The notes below the pieces were generated by a model. That model had not been told where the DNA came from. It saw nothing but the letters and a program-made list of their open reading frames with translations, and did no database searches. From contig NZ_CP065037.1 of NCBI RefSeq assembly GCF_019924635.1, positions 2,170,001-2,234,000 of the forward strand: DNA of 64,000 nt, written 5' to 3'. Shown here piece after piece: positions 25,823-33,914 of this stretch. Made by a program: the position numbers and the translations under genes. Origin of the DNA: Leifsonia sp. ZF2019 (lineage in GTDB: Bacteria; Actinomycetota; Actinomycetes; Actinomycetales; Microbacteriaceae). The stretch's first letter is position 1, and each line of letters begins with the position of its first letter.

Positions 25823-26578
25823 ATGCCCGAGGGAGCGTACCGCTGGTTCGTCTACGCCGAGTTGGCGCTCGCGGCCGTCACCTTCGTCGCCCTGTGCTTC
25901 ATCGTGGCGCCGTACGGCGGACGGCACGGGCGCAGCGGGTGGGGACCCACCGTCCCGGCCCGCATCGGCTGGATCGTGATGGAGAGCCCCGCGTCGATCC
26001 TGTTCCTGGTCTTCTACCTGCTGGGGGCCCATCGGGGCGAGCTCGTGCCGTTGCTCTTCCTGCTCCTGTGGCAGGCGCACTATGTGCAGCGCGCGTTCGT
26101 CTACCCGCTCCTGATGCGCTCGGGATCGCGGATGCCGGTCGCGGTGATGCTGCTGGCCATCCTGTTCAACCTGCTCAACGCGTGGGTCAACGCGCGATGG
26201 ATCTCGGAGTACGGCTCGTATCCGACCGCGTGGCTGGCGGATCCGCGGTTCTGGATCGGCGTGGTGCTGTTCAGCGCGGGCTACGCGCTGAACGTCTCGT
26301 CCGACCGTGTTCTGCGCAGGCTGCGGGGCGACGGGCGCGGCGGCTACCGCATCCCGCACGGCGGCGGCTTCCGCTTCGTCTCCAGCCCGAACTACCTCGG
26401 CGAGATGGTGGAGTGGACGGGGTGGGCGATCGCGACGTGGTCGCTGGCGGGTGCGTCGTTCGCCCTCTACACGATCGCGAACCTCGCGCCGCGGGCGCTG
26501 GCGAACCATCGCTGGTACCGGGAGACGTTCCCCGATTATCCCGCCGGCCGCCGAGCACTGCTGCCCTACGTGCTGTGA
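25823..26578 (+). CDS. steroid 5-alpha-reductase-like membrane enzyme
   Basis: A 251-residue membrane protein covering almost the full length of animal SRD5A enzymes (~255 residues). Several hydrophobic segments are separated by conserved motifs. The substrate/NADPH region of SRD5A appears as ESPAS (Glu equivalent to human E57) and HYVQRAFVYPLLMR (Tyr and Arg equivalent to Y91 and R94). The C-terminal block IPHGGGFRFVSSPNYLGE, then EWTGWAIATWS and HRWYRETFPDYP, is strongly SRD5A-like. The expected chemistry is NADPH-dependent double-bond reduction of a 3-oxo-4-ene or enoyl lipid. The true substrate is unknown; bacterial relatives are often annotated DUF1295 or isoprenylcysteine methyltransferase-like. 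Confidence 0.82.
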   Translation: MPEGAYRWFVYAELALAAVTFVALCFIVAPYGGRHGRSGWGPTVPARIGWIVMESPASILFLVFYLLGAHRGELVPLLFLLLWQAHYVQRAFVYPLLMRSGSRMPVAVMLLAILFNLLNAWVNARWISEYGSYPTAWLADPRFWIGVVLFSAGYALNVSSDRVLRRLRGDGRGGYRIPHGGGFRFVSSPNYLGEMVEWTGWAIATWSLAGASFALYTIANLAPRALANHRWYRETFPDYPAGRRALLPYVL

Positions 26579-26603
26579 CGGTGGTCGCGCATAGGGTGAC
26601 GGC

Positions 26604-27674
26604 GTGCCGGAGAACGTCGAGCAGTGGTGGGCCCGCCGCCAGTGGTCCAAAGGAGTCGCCGTGCCCTACTCCGTCGGCCGCTATCGCGGTGACTGGGAGC
26701 GCTACCCCACACTCATCCGCCAGTACCATCCCGACCTCAACCACGGCATCGTCCTGACCCAGGTTCCGCCTGCGGCGGACGTCTATCTGCTCTGGGAGTG
26801 CGACTCCGGGCACCGGTTCATCGCCACACCCGCCGAACAGCGCGCCCGGCCGAGCGGCACACGCCGCCGTTCGGCCTGGTGCCCGTTCTGTGCAGAGGCC
26901 GCCGTGCCGCGCCGCGTGCGTCCGGCCGCGGATCCGACGGCCACGCCGCACCAGTGCGGACACGCACGGGATCCGCGCCGGCTCGAGAGCGACCCGGATG
27001 ACGACCGCTGCTGGCTCTGCCGCCGGCTCGACCGCACGCGCATGACGCGGGAGGAGCTGGTGACCCTGGCGGCGCCGGGCTCGCGTGCGGCGGTGTCGGC
27101 CGAGAACAGCTCCGCGGCGACGCACTCGTGGCAGTGCGCCGAGGGGCACCCGGCGTTCCGGGCCAGCATCGAGCGCATCATCGACGGGCGCCGCTGCCCG
27201 GTCTGCCGCCACGCCCGCGAGGGTGCGGGCCGCCGCGCCGTGGGGGAGGCGTTCCACAGCCGTTACGCACCGGCACCCGCGTCGGCGGCCGAGCCGGCCC
27301 TGAAGCAGCGCCTCGCCGACCGGCTGGCCGTGGATCTCGACTGCAACGCCGTGCGGGTCGCGCGTCCGTTCCACTCCCACCTGGAGGTCTGGCCCGACAT
27401 CGTCATCCCGGAGCTCCGGATCGCGATCGAGTACGACACCACGGGGCGGGGCGGCCTCGAGCACGTCGGCCCGCGCGAGGCGTCGGATCGGAGGAAGGAC
27501 CGCCTGCTGCGCGCCGCCGGGTGGGAGGTCGTGCGCGTGCGCTGCAGCCCGTTGCGGCCGATCGGCCCCTTCGACATCGTGGCGGGAGCAGTGTCGGCGA
27601 CCGTGGTCGAGCGCCTCCTGGAGCGCTTCGGCGAGATCCGCGGCGACCTGCTGGTGGCCGCCTACCTGCGCTGA
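26604..27674 (+). CDS. multi-zinc-ribbon protein with PD-(D/E)XK nuclease-like C-terminus
   Basis: A 356-residue protein. Three zinc-ribbon/treble-clef segments are visible: WECDSGHRF with WCPFC; HQCGH with RCWLC; and WQCAEGHPAF with RCPVCRH. The C-terminal ~110 residues look like a PD-(D/E)XK (Vsr/DUF559-like) nuclease: WPDIVIPELRIAIEYD supplies the Asp and Glu-x-Asp, followed by RRKDRLLRAAGWEVVRVR. No methyltransferase or helicase is adjacent. It is probably a DNA-acting nuclease, but activity and role are inferred. GTG start at 26604, 25 bp after the previous gene. Confidence 0.7.
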   Translation: MPENVEQWWARRQWSKGVAVPYSVGRYRGDWERYPTLIRQYHPDLNHGIVLTQVPPAADVYLLWECDSGHRFIATPAEQRARPSGTRRRSAWCPFCAEAAVPRRVRPAADPTATPHQCGHARDPRRLESDPDDDRCWLCRRLDRTRMTREELVTLAAPGSRAAVSAENSSAATHSWQCAEGHPAFRASIERIIDGRRCPVCRHAREGAGRRAVGEAFHSRYAPAPASAAEPALKQRLADRLAVDLDCNAVRVARPFHSHLEVWPDIVIPELRIAIEYDTTGRGGLEHVGPREASDRRKDRLLRAAGWEVVRVRCSPLRPIGPFDIVAGAVSATVVERLLERFGEIRGDLLVAAYLR

Positions 27675-27744
27675 ACTCCGCCCTCGTGCGACCCGCCGGC
27701 ACTGGGTACGCTGAGGAAGGAATCGTCCGGACGAAGGAGACCCG

Positions 27745-28164
27745 ATGTCGACGCTCAACCCATACCTCAACTTCCGCGGCCAGGCCCGGGAGGCCATGGA
27801 CTTCTACGCGTCGGTCTTCGGCGGAGACGTCACCCGCAGCACCTTCGCCGAGTTCCAGGTGAGCCAGGAGCCGTCGGAGGCCGAGTGGATCATGCACTCG
27901 CAGCTGGTGACGCCCGCCGGCTTCACGCTGATGGCCGCCGATGTCCCCTCTCATATGGAGCTCGCGAACGGCTCGAGCATCTCGGTCTCGCTCAGCGGGG
28001 ACGATGAGGCCGAGCTCACCGGCTACTACGAGAAGCTCATCGAGGGCGGCACGGTCGTCGAGCCGCTGTCGAAGGCGCCGTGGGGTGACAGCTTCGGCAT
28101 GGCGATCGACCGGTTCGGTACCCAGTGGCTCGTCAACATCGCCGGAGCCCCGGCGCAGAGCTGA
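27745..28164 (+). CDS. VOC/PhnB-like protein
   Basis: A 139-residue protein of the PhnB-like branch of the vicinal oxygen chelate (glyoxalase/bleomycin resistance) superfamily, recognised by NPYLNFRGQAREAMDFYASVFGG and the C-terminal PWGDSFGMAIDRFGTQWLVNI. These are small beta-alpha-beta-beta-beta dimers; many members lack a known reaction. ATG at 27745 has GAAGGAG upstream. It stands alone between unrelated genes. Confidence 0.87.
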   Translation: MSTLNPYLNFRGQAREAMDFYASVFGGDVTRSTFAEFQVSQEPSEAEWIMHSQLVTPAGFTLMAADVPSHMELANGSSISVSLSGDDEAELTGYYEKLIEGGTVVEPLSKAPWGDSFGMAIDRFGTQWLVNIAGAPAQS

Positions 28165-28277
28165 CCTCCGGCGCAGAGCTCGCCTCCGGCCCTGTCTGGG
28201 CGCCCCGGCTCCGCCGGGCATTCCCGCGGACCCGGTCACGGGACTAGGGTGGCGCCGATCCGTCCGGAGGTGTGCGC

Positions 28278-29120
28278 ATGTGCCGTTGGCTCGCTTACTC
28301 GGGAGAGCCGCTCAGGCCCTCCGTCCTCGTCCTGGACGCGCAGCACTCGCTCGTCGCCCAGTCGCTCAACTCGCCGTTGGGCGCCGAGACGGTGAACGGC
28401 GACGGCTTCGGTTTCGGCTGGTATCCGGAGGGGTCGACCGCCGGCAGCGTTCCCGCCCTGTTCCACAGCATCGAACCCGCCTGGCACGACGAGAACCTCC
28501 GGGAGCTGACCGAGTCGATCACCAGCCCGCTGTTCTTCGGGCATGTGCGCGCCGCCAGCGGGCCGCCCATCCAGCGCACGAACTGCCATCCGTTCCGGCA
28601 CGCCAACTGGATGTTCATGCACAACGGCTTCCTCGACGGCTTCACGAGCATCAAGCGCGACCTGACGTTCTCGGTCGACGAGTCGCTCTACCCGTCGATC
28701 CGCGGTACCACGGACTCCGAGGTGCTCTTCTACCTGGCATTGACGCTGGGCCTGCAGGAGGATCCGGTGGGGGCGATGGGGCGCGCCATCCGGCGGGTCG
28801 AGGACCTGGGGAAGGCGAAGGGGATCGCGTTCCCCGTGCAGGGCACCATCGCGCTGTCGGACGGCGCGACGCTCTGGGCGTTCCGCTACTCGACCTCGCA
28901 TCGGAGCCGGACGCTGTTCCACTCCGTGGCGATCCCGGCACTGCGGGAGATGTACCCGGAGGCCGACCGGCTCCACCAGTTCGGTGACACGGCGAAGGTG
29001 GTCGTCTCCGAGCCGCTCAACGATCTCCCGGGGGCGTTCGTGGAAGTGCCGGAGTCGACCGTCGCCATCCTGGACGACTCCGGCTTCCACCACGAACGTT
29101 TCCTGGACGACGGGGAGTGA
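28278..29120 (+). CDS. class II glutamine amidotransferase (Ntn hydrolase)
   Basis: A 280-residue class II glutaminase-domain protein beginning MCRWLAYSG. Cys2 becomes the N-terminal nucleophile after removal of Met, which decides the start: ATG at 28278, with GGAGG seven bases upstream, rather than GTG at 28272. Other family motifs are GDGFGFGWYPEG, GHVRAASG, NCHPFRHANWMFMHNG and TDSEVLFY. It belongs to the YafJ/EgtC-like group. EgtC acts on gamma-glutamyl-hercynylcysteine sulfoxide, but no other egt genes are nearby, so the substrate is left open. Confidence 0.9.
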   Translation: MCRWLAYSGEPLRPSVLVLDAQHSLVAQSLNSPLGAETVNGDGFGFGWYPEGSTAGSVPALFHSIEPAWHDENLRELTESITSPLFFGHVRAASGPPIQRTNCHPFRHANWMFMHNGFLDGFTSIKRDLTFSVDESLYPSIRGTTDSEVLFYLALTLGLQEDPVGAMGRAIRRVEDLGKAKGIAFPVQGTIALSDGATLWAFRYSTSHRSRTLFHSVAIPALREMYPEADRLHQFGDTAKVVVSEPLNDLPGAFVEVPESTVAILDDSGFHHERFLDDGE

Positions 29121-29145
29121 CCGCCCGCCCCGTGCCGGCGGCGGC

Positions 29146-29634
29146 TCAGCCCTCGCCGAGCACCCGCCGCACGAACGCGTCGACGCGCTCGCGCAGGGTG
29201 TCGACGCGCTGCTGACGCGCCGCCTCGACATCGAACCCGATGTAGGCGGTCGCCGGCCGCTTGCGCGCATTCACCGAGCACTCGAACGCGGAGCAGACCA
29301 GGGTGCCGAGCGTGTTGCCGTCGCGACCCGCTTTGCCCGCGCGCTTGGCGACGTAGAAGACCACCTCGTTGGGAAGGTGGACGTCTTCGCACCAGGAACA
29401 CTGCGGCCGGGCGCGGACGGAGCCTTCGGCGCGCCGCAGCAGCACGCCGACGGGCTCGCCGTCGACGATGGCCACGACGTAGCCGACGTTCGGGAGCTTG
29501 CGGTCCCGCCAGGCGAGGAAGTCGATGTCGTCCCACGCGACCGCGTCGAGGTCCGGGAGGGAGAGCTCCTTGCGCTCGCGCAGGGAGGTGTTGACGAAGG
29601 AGGCGCGGATGCGCGCGTCCGTGAGTGTGTGCAT
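29146..29634 (-). CDS. FBP-domain zinc-finger protein (EF-G-binding type)
   Basis: A 162-residue protein matching actinobacterial FBP-domain proteins, related to the C-terminal treble-clef zinc finger of FusB-type EF-G-binding proteins. The zinc ligands appear as CSWCEDVHL and, 37 residues on, LVCSAFECS. ATG at 29634 is used because residues from there (MHTLTDARIRASFVN) are conserved in type; the frame extends upstream to 29703. FusB-type proteins rescue ribosomes blocked by fusidic acid. Whether this chromosomal version binds EF-G is unknown. It is convergent with the amidotransferase gene. Confidence 0.8.
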   Translation of the reverse strand: MHTLTDARIRASFVNTSLRERKELSLPDLDAVAWDDIDFLAWRDRKLPNVGYVVAIVDGEPVGVLLRRAEGSVRARPQCSWCEDVHLPNEVVFYVAKRAGKAGRDGNTLGTLVCSAFECSVNARKRPATAYIGFDVEAARQQRVDTLRERVDAFVRRVLGEG

Positions 29635-29972
29635 GAGGATGCCTAACGTGTCGAGAAGTCTGTCCTGAGAGAAGGGCGCGCACGACGGCACGCCCGGTGT
29701 CACCGAGCGGGGGACAGGGCTATCTCACGCCGGCGCGCAGGGCGCCGACGACCTCCAGACGCCCGGAGGGCCGAGGGGAGCAGAGAGAAGACACGAGACG
29801 GGAGTCTACGCCTCCACTGCGGCAGCGTCGACCGCGCGTCCGTCCCGGCACAGCGCGAGCGCGGCGATTCCGGTGACGAGGCCGAGCGGCGCGGGCGCAC
29901 GCACCCGTCAATGACCGTGCTGCCACGGAACCCGGCACCGTGATCCGCGCAGACCCGGCGTATGGTCGAGCG
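29635..29972. other. gene-free interval
   Basis: About 340 bp between the divergent FBP-protein gene and the membrane-protein gene. It should hold both promoters. I see TATGGT at 29960-29965, about seven bases before a GTG at 29973, which fits a leaderless -10 element. No convincing gene, hairpin or repeat stands out otherwise. Confidence 0.4.
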
Positions 29973-30671
29973 GTGGACGACGAAGACGACAGCAGGGCGC
30001 GCGATGTCGCGCCCGAACACCGTTGGCCCGCGGTGATCGCGACGCTCGTCGCCCTCGCCTGCTACGCACTGCTCCCGAGCGTCGTGCCCGCGCTGGAGCG
30101 GTACCTCGTGGTCGGCGTCTGCCTGCTGATGCTCGTCGCCCTGATCATCTACAACCCCCACCGGCTCAGCCGGGAGTCGCGCTGGTCGCGCTGGGCGGAG
30201 TTCGCCCTGGCGATGCTGATACTCGTCGTGAACCAGGTGGCGTTCGTCGAGACGATCGTGCGGCTGCTCAACCGCCACGGCGACGGGGCGGACATCCTGC
30301 TGGCCTCCCTGCAGGTCTGGGTGACGAACGTGATCGCCTTCGCGCTGGTGTTCTGGACGATGGACCGCGGCGGACCGGTGGTGCGCGTGACGCGACCGCG
30401 CCACGAGATCCCGCTGGCCGACTTCCGGTTCCCGCAGGACGAGGACCAGGACACCGTCGAGGAGGTCGCGCGCGGGTCGAGCAGGAGCCTGGATTGGGTC
30501 CCGAACTACATCGACTACTTCTACTCGTCGCTGTCGAACTCCATGGCCTTCAGTGCGACCGACGCGATGCCGCTCACTCACCGGGCCAAGCTGCTGATGG
30601 CGCTGGAGTCGTTCTCCGGGTTCGTTCTGCTGGCGCTCGTTATCGCACGCGCCGTGTCCCTGATCGGCTGA
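29973..30671 (+). CDS. DUF1345-like integral membrane protein
   Basis: A 232-residue membrane protein with about five hydrophobic segments. The C-terminal part, FYSSLSNSMAFSATDAMPLT followed by ESFSGFVLLALVIARAVSL, resembles DUF1345 proteins and also the pore-loop layout of ion-channel-like proteins, but no potassium selectivity TVGYG is present. Start is uncertain: GTG at 29940 is in frame, while GTG at 29973 has a -10-like TATGGT just upstream, fitting a leaderless mRNA. The function is unknown. Confidence 0.7.
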   Translation: MDDEDDSRARDVAPEHRWPAVIATLVALACYALLPSVVPALERYLVVGVCLLMLVALIIYNPHRLSRESRWSRWAEFALAMLILVVNQVAFVETIVRLLNRHGDGADILLASLQVWVTNVIAFALVFWTMDRGGPVVRVTRPRHEIPLADFRFPQDEDQDTVEEVARGSSRSLDWVPNYIDYFYSSLSNSMAFSATDAMPLTHRAKLLMALESFSGFVLLALVIARAVSLIG

Positions 30672-30702
30672 CCGGCTCACGCGCGGGCCGGCTGAGCGCC
30701 CG

Positions 30703-31734
30703 TCAGCCGCCCAGCCCGCGCGCGAGCATGCTCTCGCCCGCCGCGGTCACGGCCTCCTGCCAGCTCCGTGGTCGGACCCCGAGGATCCGCCGGGCCTTCT
30801 CGCCAGAGACCTTCTTGCGGTAGCCGAGCTCGGCGGCCAGCGGGCGCAGACCGGGGTCGGCCTGTGCCGCGGCACGGACGGCCTCGGAGGGCAGGGAGGC
30901 GGTCGGCACCCTCGGGGCGCGGTCGCCGAGGGTGCTGCGGAGCGCGGCGCCCACGTCGGCCAGGGGCACTGCATCCTCCTGGCTGGTGAGCAGGAGACGT
31001 TCGCCTGCTGCGCCGTCCGCCGTGAGCGCGGCGATATGCGCCGCGGCGACATCCCGCACGTCGACGAGCGGCACGGCGACGTCGGGGTAGCCGGGCAGCG
31101 CGCCGGTGAGCACGCGGTGCACCAGGTTGTTGGCGCCGGAGAGTCCGTCACCGATCAGGGGGCCGACGACGGCGACGGGGAGGATGGTGGTGAGCTCGAT
31201 ACCCGCCCCCGCCCCGGCGGCGAACTCCCACGCGGCGCGCTCCGCGAGCACCTTGCTGCGCCCGTACGCGTCCATCCCGGGGCCGTCGAGCACGGACCAG
31301 TCGTCCTCGGTGAAGGCGCGGTCGAGCGGAGGGTGGCCGAAGCCGACCGCGTGGAAGGCCGAGGTGACGACGGCGCGGCCGATCCCCGCGTCGCGGGCGG
31401 CCCGCAACACGCGAAGCGTGCCCTCGCGAGCGGGAGCGATGACCTGCTTCTCGTCGGTCACCGGGCCGAGGTGCACGGGCGATGCGACGTGAAGGACGCC
31501 GTCGACCCCCTCCATCGCCCTCGCCCATCCCGCGTCATCCAGCAGATCGGCCGCGGTGAACGCGAGGGCATCGTCCCTCGTCATTCCGGCGTCTCGTAGG
31601 GCGGTGCGCACCGCCGGCTCGCGGTCGAGGGAGCGCAGGGTGGCGCGCACCTCCGCCCCGCTGTCGAGCAGTTGCAGGATGAGGTGGCCGGCGATGAAGC
31701 CGGAGCCTCCGGTGACGAGGACGCGTCGCGTCAT
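30703..31734 (-). CDS. NAD(P)-dependent epimerase/reductase (extended SDR)
   Basis: A 343-residue extended short-chain dehydrogenase. The cofactor motif TGGSGFIAGHL is at the N-terminus, and the catalytic YGRSK (YxxxK) is present. It resembles dihydroflavonol-4-reductase/aldehyde-reductase-type SDRs. ATG at 31734 is chosen for the TGxxGxxG position and for GAAGGGA upstream; the open frame continues well beyond it without homology. It is divergent from an XRE/MmyB-like regulator 144 bp away that probably controls it. The substrate is unknown. Confidence 0.9.
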   Translation of the reverse strand: MTRRVLVTGGSGFIAGHLILQLLDSGAEVRATLRSLDREPAVRTALRDAGMTRDDALAFTAADLLDDAGWARAMEGVDGVLHVASPVHLGPVTDEKQVIAPAREGTLRVLRAARDAGIGRAVVTSAFHAVGFGHPPLDRAFTEDDWSVLDGPGMDAYGRSKVLAERAAWEFAAGAGAGIELTTILPVAVVGPLIGDGLSGANNLVHRVLTGALPGYPDVAVPLVDVRDVAAAHIAALTADGAAGERLLLTSQEDAVPLADVGAALRSTLGDRAPRVPTASLPSEAVRAAAQADPGLRPLAAELGYRKKVSGEKARRILGVRPRSWQEAVTAAGESMLARGLGG

Positions 31735-31878
31735 GGGCAGTCCCTTCGTGGGCCGCCCGGCACGGGCGGGTCGGATGTCCCGATCGTCCTGCGTGCGGCC
31801 CGGCGCATCCAGGGCTCCCGCGACACTGGTACCCGCGGGGACAGGCACGGCGCACCCGACGATGAGTACCGTGGGGGA

Positions 31879-32763
31879 ATGGACGGCGACACGGACCGCG
31901 GCGAGCAGAACCTGCTGGGGCAGTTCCTCCGTGCGCGCCGCGAGCTCGTGGCGCCGGAGACCCTCGGCATCCCTGTGCACGGCACCCGCCGCGTCGCCGG
32001 GCTGCGGCGCGAGGAGGTCGCCCTGCTCGCGGGGATCAGCGCCGAGTACTACCTCCGGCTGGAGCAGGGCCGCGACCGGCACCCGTCCGGGCAGGTGCTG
32101 CGCTCGATCGCGCGCGTCCTGCAGCTCGACGACGAGGGCACCGCCCACCTGCTGGGACTCGTGCGCGACGACGACCGGCCGCGGCGCCCGCGGCGGGCGC
32201 GCCCCGAGTCCGTCCCCCCGAGCCTGGCCGCCCTCGTACCGCAGCTGCCGTTCCCGGCGTTCGTCGAAGGGCGGTATCTCGACGTGCTGTGCGCCAATCC
32301 GCTCGCCACGGCGCTGTCACCCCGCCTCGTCGCGGGCCGCAACCGGCTGCGCGACGTGTTCCTCGATCCCGCCGAGCAGGCGCTCTTCCCGCAGTGGGAG
32401 GCCGCCTCCGCCGCACTGATCGCCGGATTCCGCCGGTCGGTGGGGGCCGACGCGGGCGACGCGCGCGTGGTCGAGCTCGTGGGGGAGCTGTCGATAGCGA
32501 GCCCGACCTTCCGGCGGCTGTGGAGCCGGCACGACGTCCGCGAACGGCAGGGCGGGACGCTGACCTTCCAGCATCCCGTTGTCGGCGCCCTCGCCGTGCA
32601 CCGCGAGAAGCTCCTGGTCACCGGGACCGATGGGATCGTGCTGGTGCTCTACCACCCCGCCGGCGCAGACGGGGCCGAGCGGCTGGCGCTGCTGGGCGCC
32701 CTCGCCGCGGAGCCGGGACCCGTCGCCGATCCGCCCGTCCGAGTGGAGGGCATCCACCGCTGA
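31879..32763 (+). CDS. XRE-family regulator with MmyB-like ligand-binding domain
   Basis: A 294-residue regulator. The N-terminal HTH (about 15-80) contains LRREEVALLAGISAEYYLRLEQGRDRHPS, the pattern of MmyB/DUF-type XRE regulators. The C-terminal ~190 residues form the MmyB-like LBD, with NRLRDVFLDPAEQALFPQWE and FRRLWSRHDV. In Streptomyces and Mycobacterium such proteins often sit divergent to an SDR gene and regulate it, as here (30703-31734). A fatty-acid-like ligand has been proposed for the domain family. ATG at 31879. Confidence 0.9.
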   Translation: MDGDTDRGEQNLLGQFLRARRELVAPETLGIPVHGTRRVAGLRREEVALLAGISAEYYLRLEQGRDRHPSGQVLRSIARVLQLDDEGTAHLLGLVRDDDRPRRPRRARPESVPPSLAALVPQLPFPAFVEGRYLDVLCANPLATALSPRLVAGRNRLRDVFLDPAEQALFPQWEAASAALIAGFRRSVGADAGDARVVELVGELSIASPTFRRLWSRHDVRERQGGTLTFQHPVVGALAVHREKLLVTGTDGIVLVLYHPAGADGAERLALLGALAAEPGPVADPPVRVEGIHR

Positions 32764-32766
32764 CGC

Positions 32767-33759
32767 TCAGCGGGCGATGATCGCGTACGGCACACTGTGG
32801 TGCGCGCCCGGCGGCAGAGCAGGCGCGCCCAACAGATCCAGGATCGTACCCGCCGCGTCCTCGACGCCCGGATTGACGGTGGAGAACGTCGGGATGTGGA
32901 AGCGGCCCTCTTCGATGCCATCGAACCCCATGACCGCCACCCTCTCGGGCACCGCGATGCCCGCCGAGCCGAGCGTGTAGAGCGCGCCGAGCGCGAGACT
33001 GTCGCTGAAGCAGAACAGCGCGTCGAAGTCGACGCCGTCGTCCAGGAGTCGCTGCACCGCGCGGGAGCCCTCGGCGCGGTTGAAGTGCTCCACCGTGGCG
33101 AACAAGGCGGGATCGAGCGGGATGCCGGCGGTGTCGAGGGCCCGCCTGTACCCGTCGAAGCGGAGTCGGGAGGTCGCGCTCGGTCCGGCCTCCTGCACAC
33201 CGACGGCGGCGATGCGTCGACGGCCCGCGTCGAGCAGGTGGGCCGTCGCGGCGGCGGCGGCGGTGACGTTGTCGATGCCCACGTGATGCACTCCCGGCCC
33301 GACCAGCGCCTCCGCCTGCTCGCCGATCACGATGAGTGGCGGGGATGGGGGGCGGTCGGCGACGTCCGCAGCGGTCAGCTGCAGAGGGCTCAGCACGATG
33401 CCGTCGAGCGCCGGGAATCCGACGCCGGACATCATGTCGAGCTCGGCGGCGTGCTCGCCGCCGGTCTGGGCGACGAGCACGGTGAGCGCACGCTGCTGGG
33501 CGCGCGCGACGAAGCGGGACGCGAACTCCGCGAAGTACGGCTCGCGCAGGTCGGGGACGACGAGGGCGATCAGACCGCTGCGCCCGTTGCGCAGTTGCCG
33601 GGCCGCGAGGTTGGGGCGGTAGCCGAGCTCGTCGATCGCCGCCAGGATGCGCTCGCGCACGGCATCGCTCACCCAGCCGGTCCCGTTGACCACATTCGAG
33701 ACAGACTTGGCGCTCACGCCCACGCGCTCCGCCACATCGGCGAGCGTCACTCTCGGCAT
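32767..33759 (-). CDS. LacI-family transcriptional repressor of the adjacent sugar operon
   Basis: A 330-residue LacI/GalR regulator. The HTH reads TLADVAERVGVSAKSVSNVVNG, followed by the hinge and the periplasmic-binding-type sensor domain. ATG at 33759 begins MPRVTLADV and has GGGAGGGG just upstream; the frame extends to 33816 without family residues. It is divergent from the GH2/ABC transporter operon, with a 20-bp operator between them, so it should repress that operon until an inducing sugar binds. The inducer is unknown. Confidence 0.93.
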   Translation of the reverse strand: MPRVTLADVAERVGVSAKSVSNVVNGTGWVSDAVRERILAAIDELGYRPNLAARQLRNGRSGLIALVVPDLREPYFAEFASRFVARAQQRALTVLVAQTGGEHAAELDMMSGVGFPALDGIVLSPLQLTAADVADRPPSPPLIVIGEQAEALVGPGVHHVGIDNVTAAAAATAHLLDAGRRRIAAVGVQEAGPSATSRLRFDGYRRALDTAGIPLDPALFATVEHFNRAEGSRAVQRLLDDGVDFDALFCFSDSLALGALYTLGSAGIAVPERVAVMGFDGIEEGRFHIPTFSTVNPGVEDAAGTILDLLGAPALPPGAHHSVPYAIIAR

Positions 33760-33816
33760 CGAGCCCCTCCCTTCACGTGCCGACGGCTTCTCGACGCGCC
33801 TTCCGACGACAACCAT

Positions 33817-33845
33817 TTGACTCTAGTTTATCGTTGAACTATCGT
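33817..33845 (+). promoter_or_regulatory. predicted promoter of the GH2/sugar ABC operon
   Basis: TTGACT at 33817-33822 and TATCGT at 33840-33845 with a 17-bp spacer, about 70 bp before the GH2 start. The LacI-type operator begins two bases downstream of the -10 element, a position suited to repression. Confidence 0.5.
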
Positions 33846-33866
33846 CATGGTTCAACGTGGAACCAT
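33833..33866. promoter_or_regulatory. LacI-type operator(s)
   Basis: ATGGTTCAACGTGGAACCAT (33847-33866) is a 20-bp palindrome with a central CG and one mismatch, the hallmark of LacI/GalR operators. A second overlapping dyad, GTTGAAC-N10-GTTCAAC (33833-33856), shares its right arm. They lie between the divergent LacI gene and the GH2 operon, over the predicted transcription start. Confidence 0.7.
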
Positions 33867-33914
33867 TGATTCGGTCCCGCGACGAACACAGCAGCGGACG
33901 AAGGAGTCAGACGG

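Noticed and set aside
29720..29938. 72-codon minus-strand frame in the gene-free interval
   Set aside because: Arg-rich composition typical of non-coding GC-rich DNA and no ribosome-binding site.
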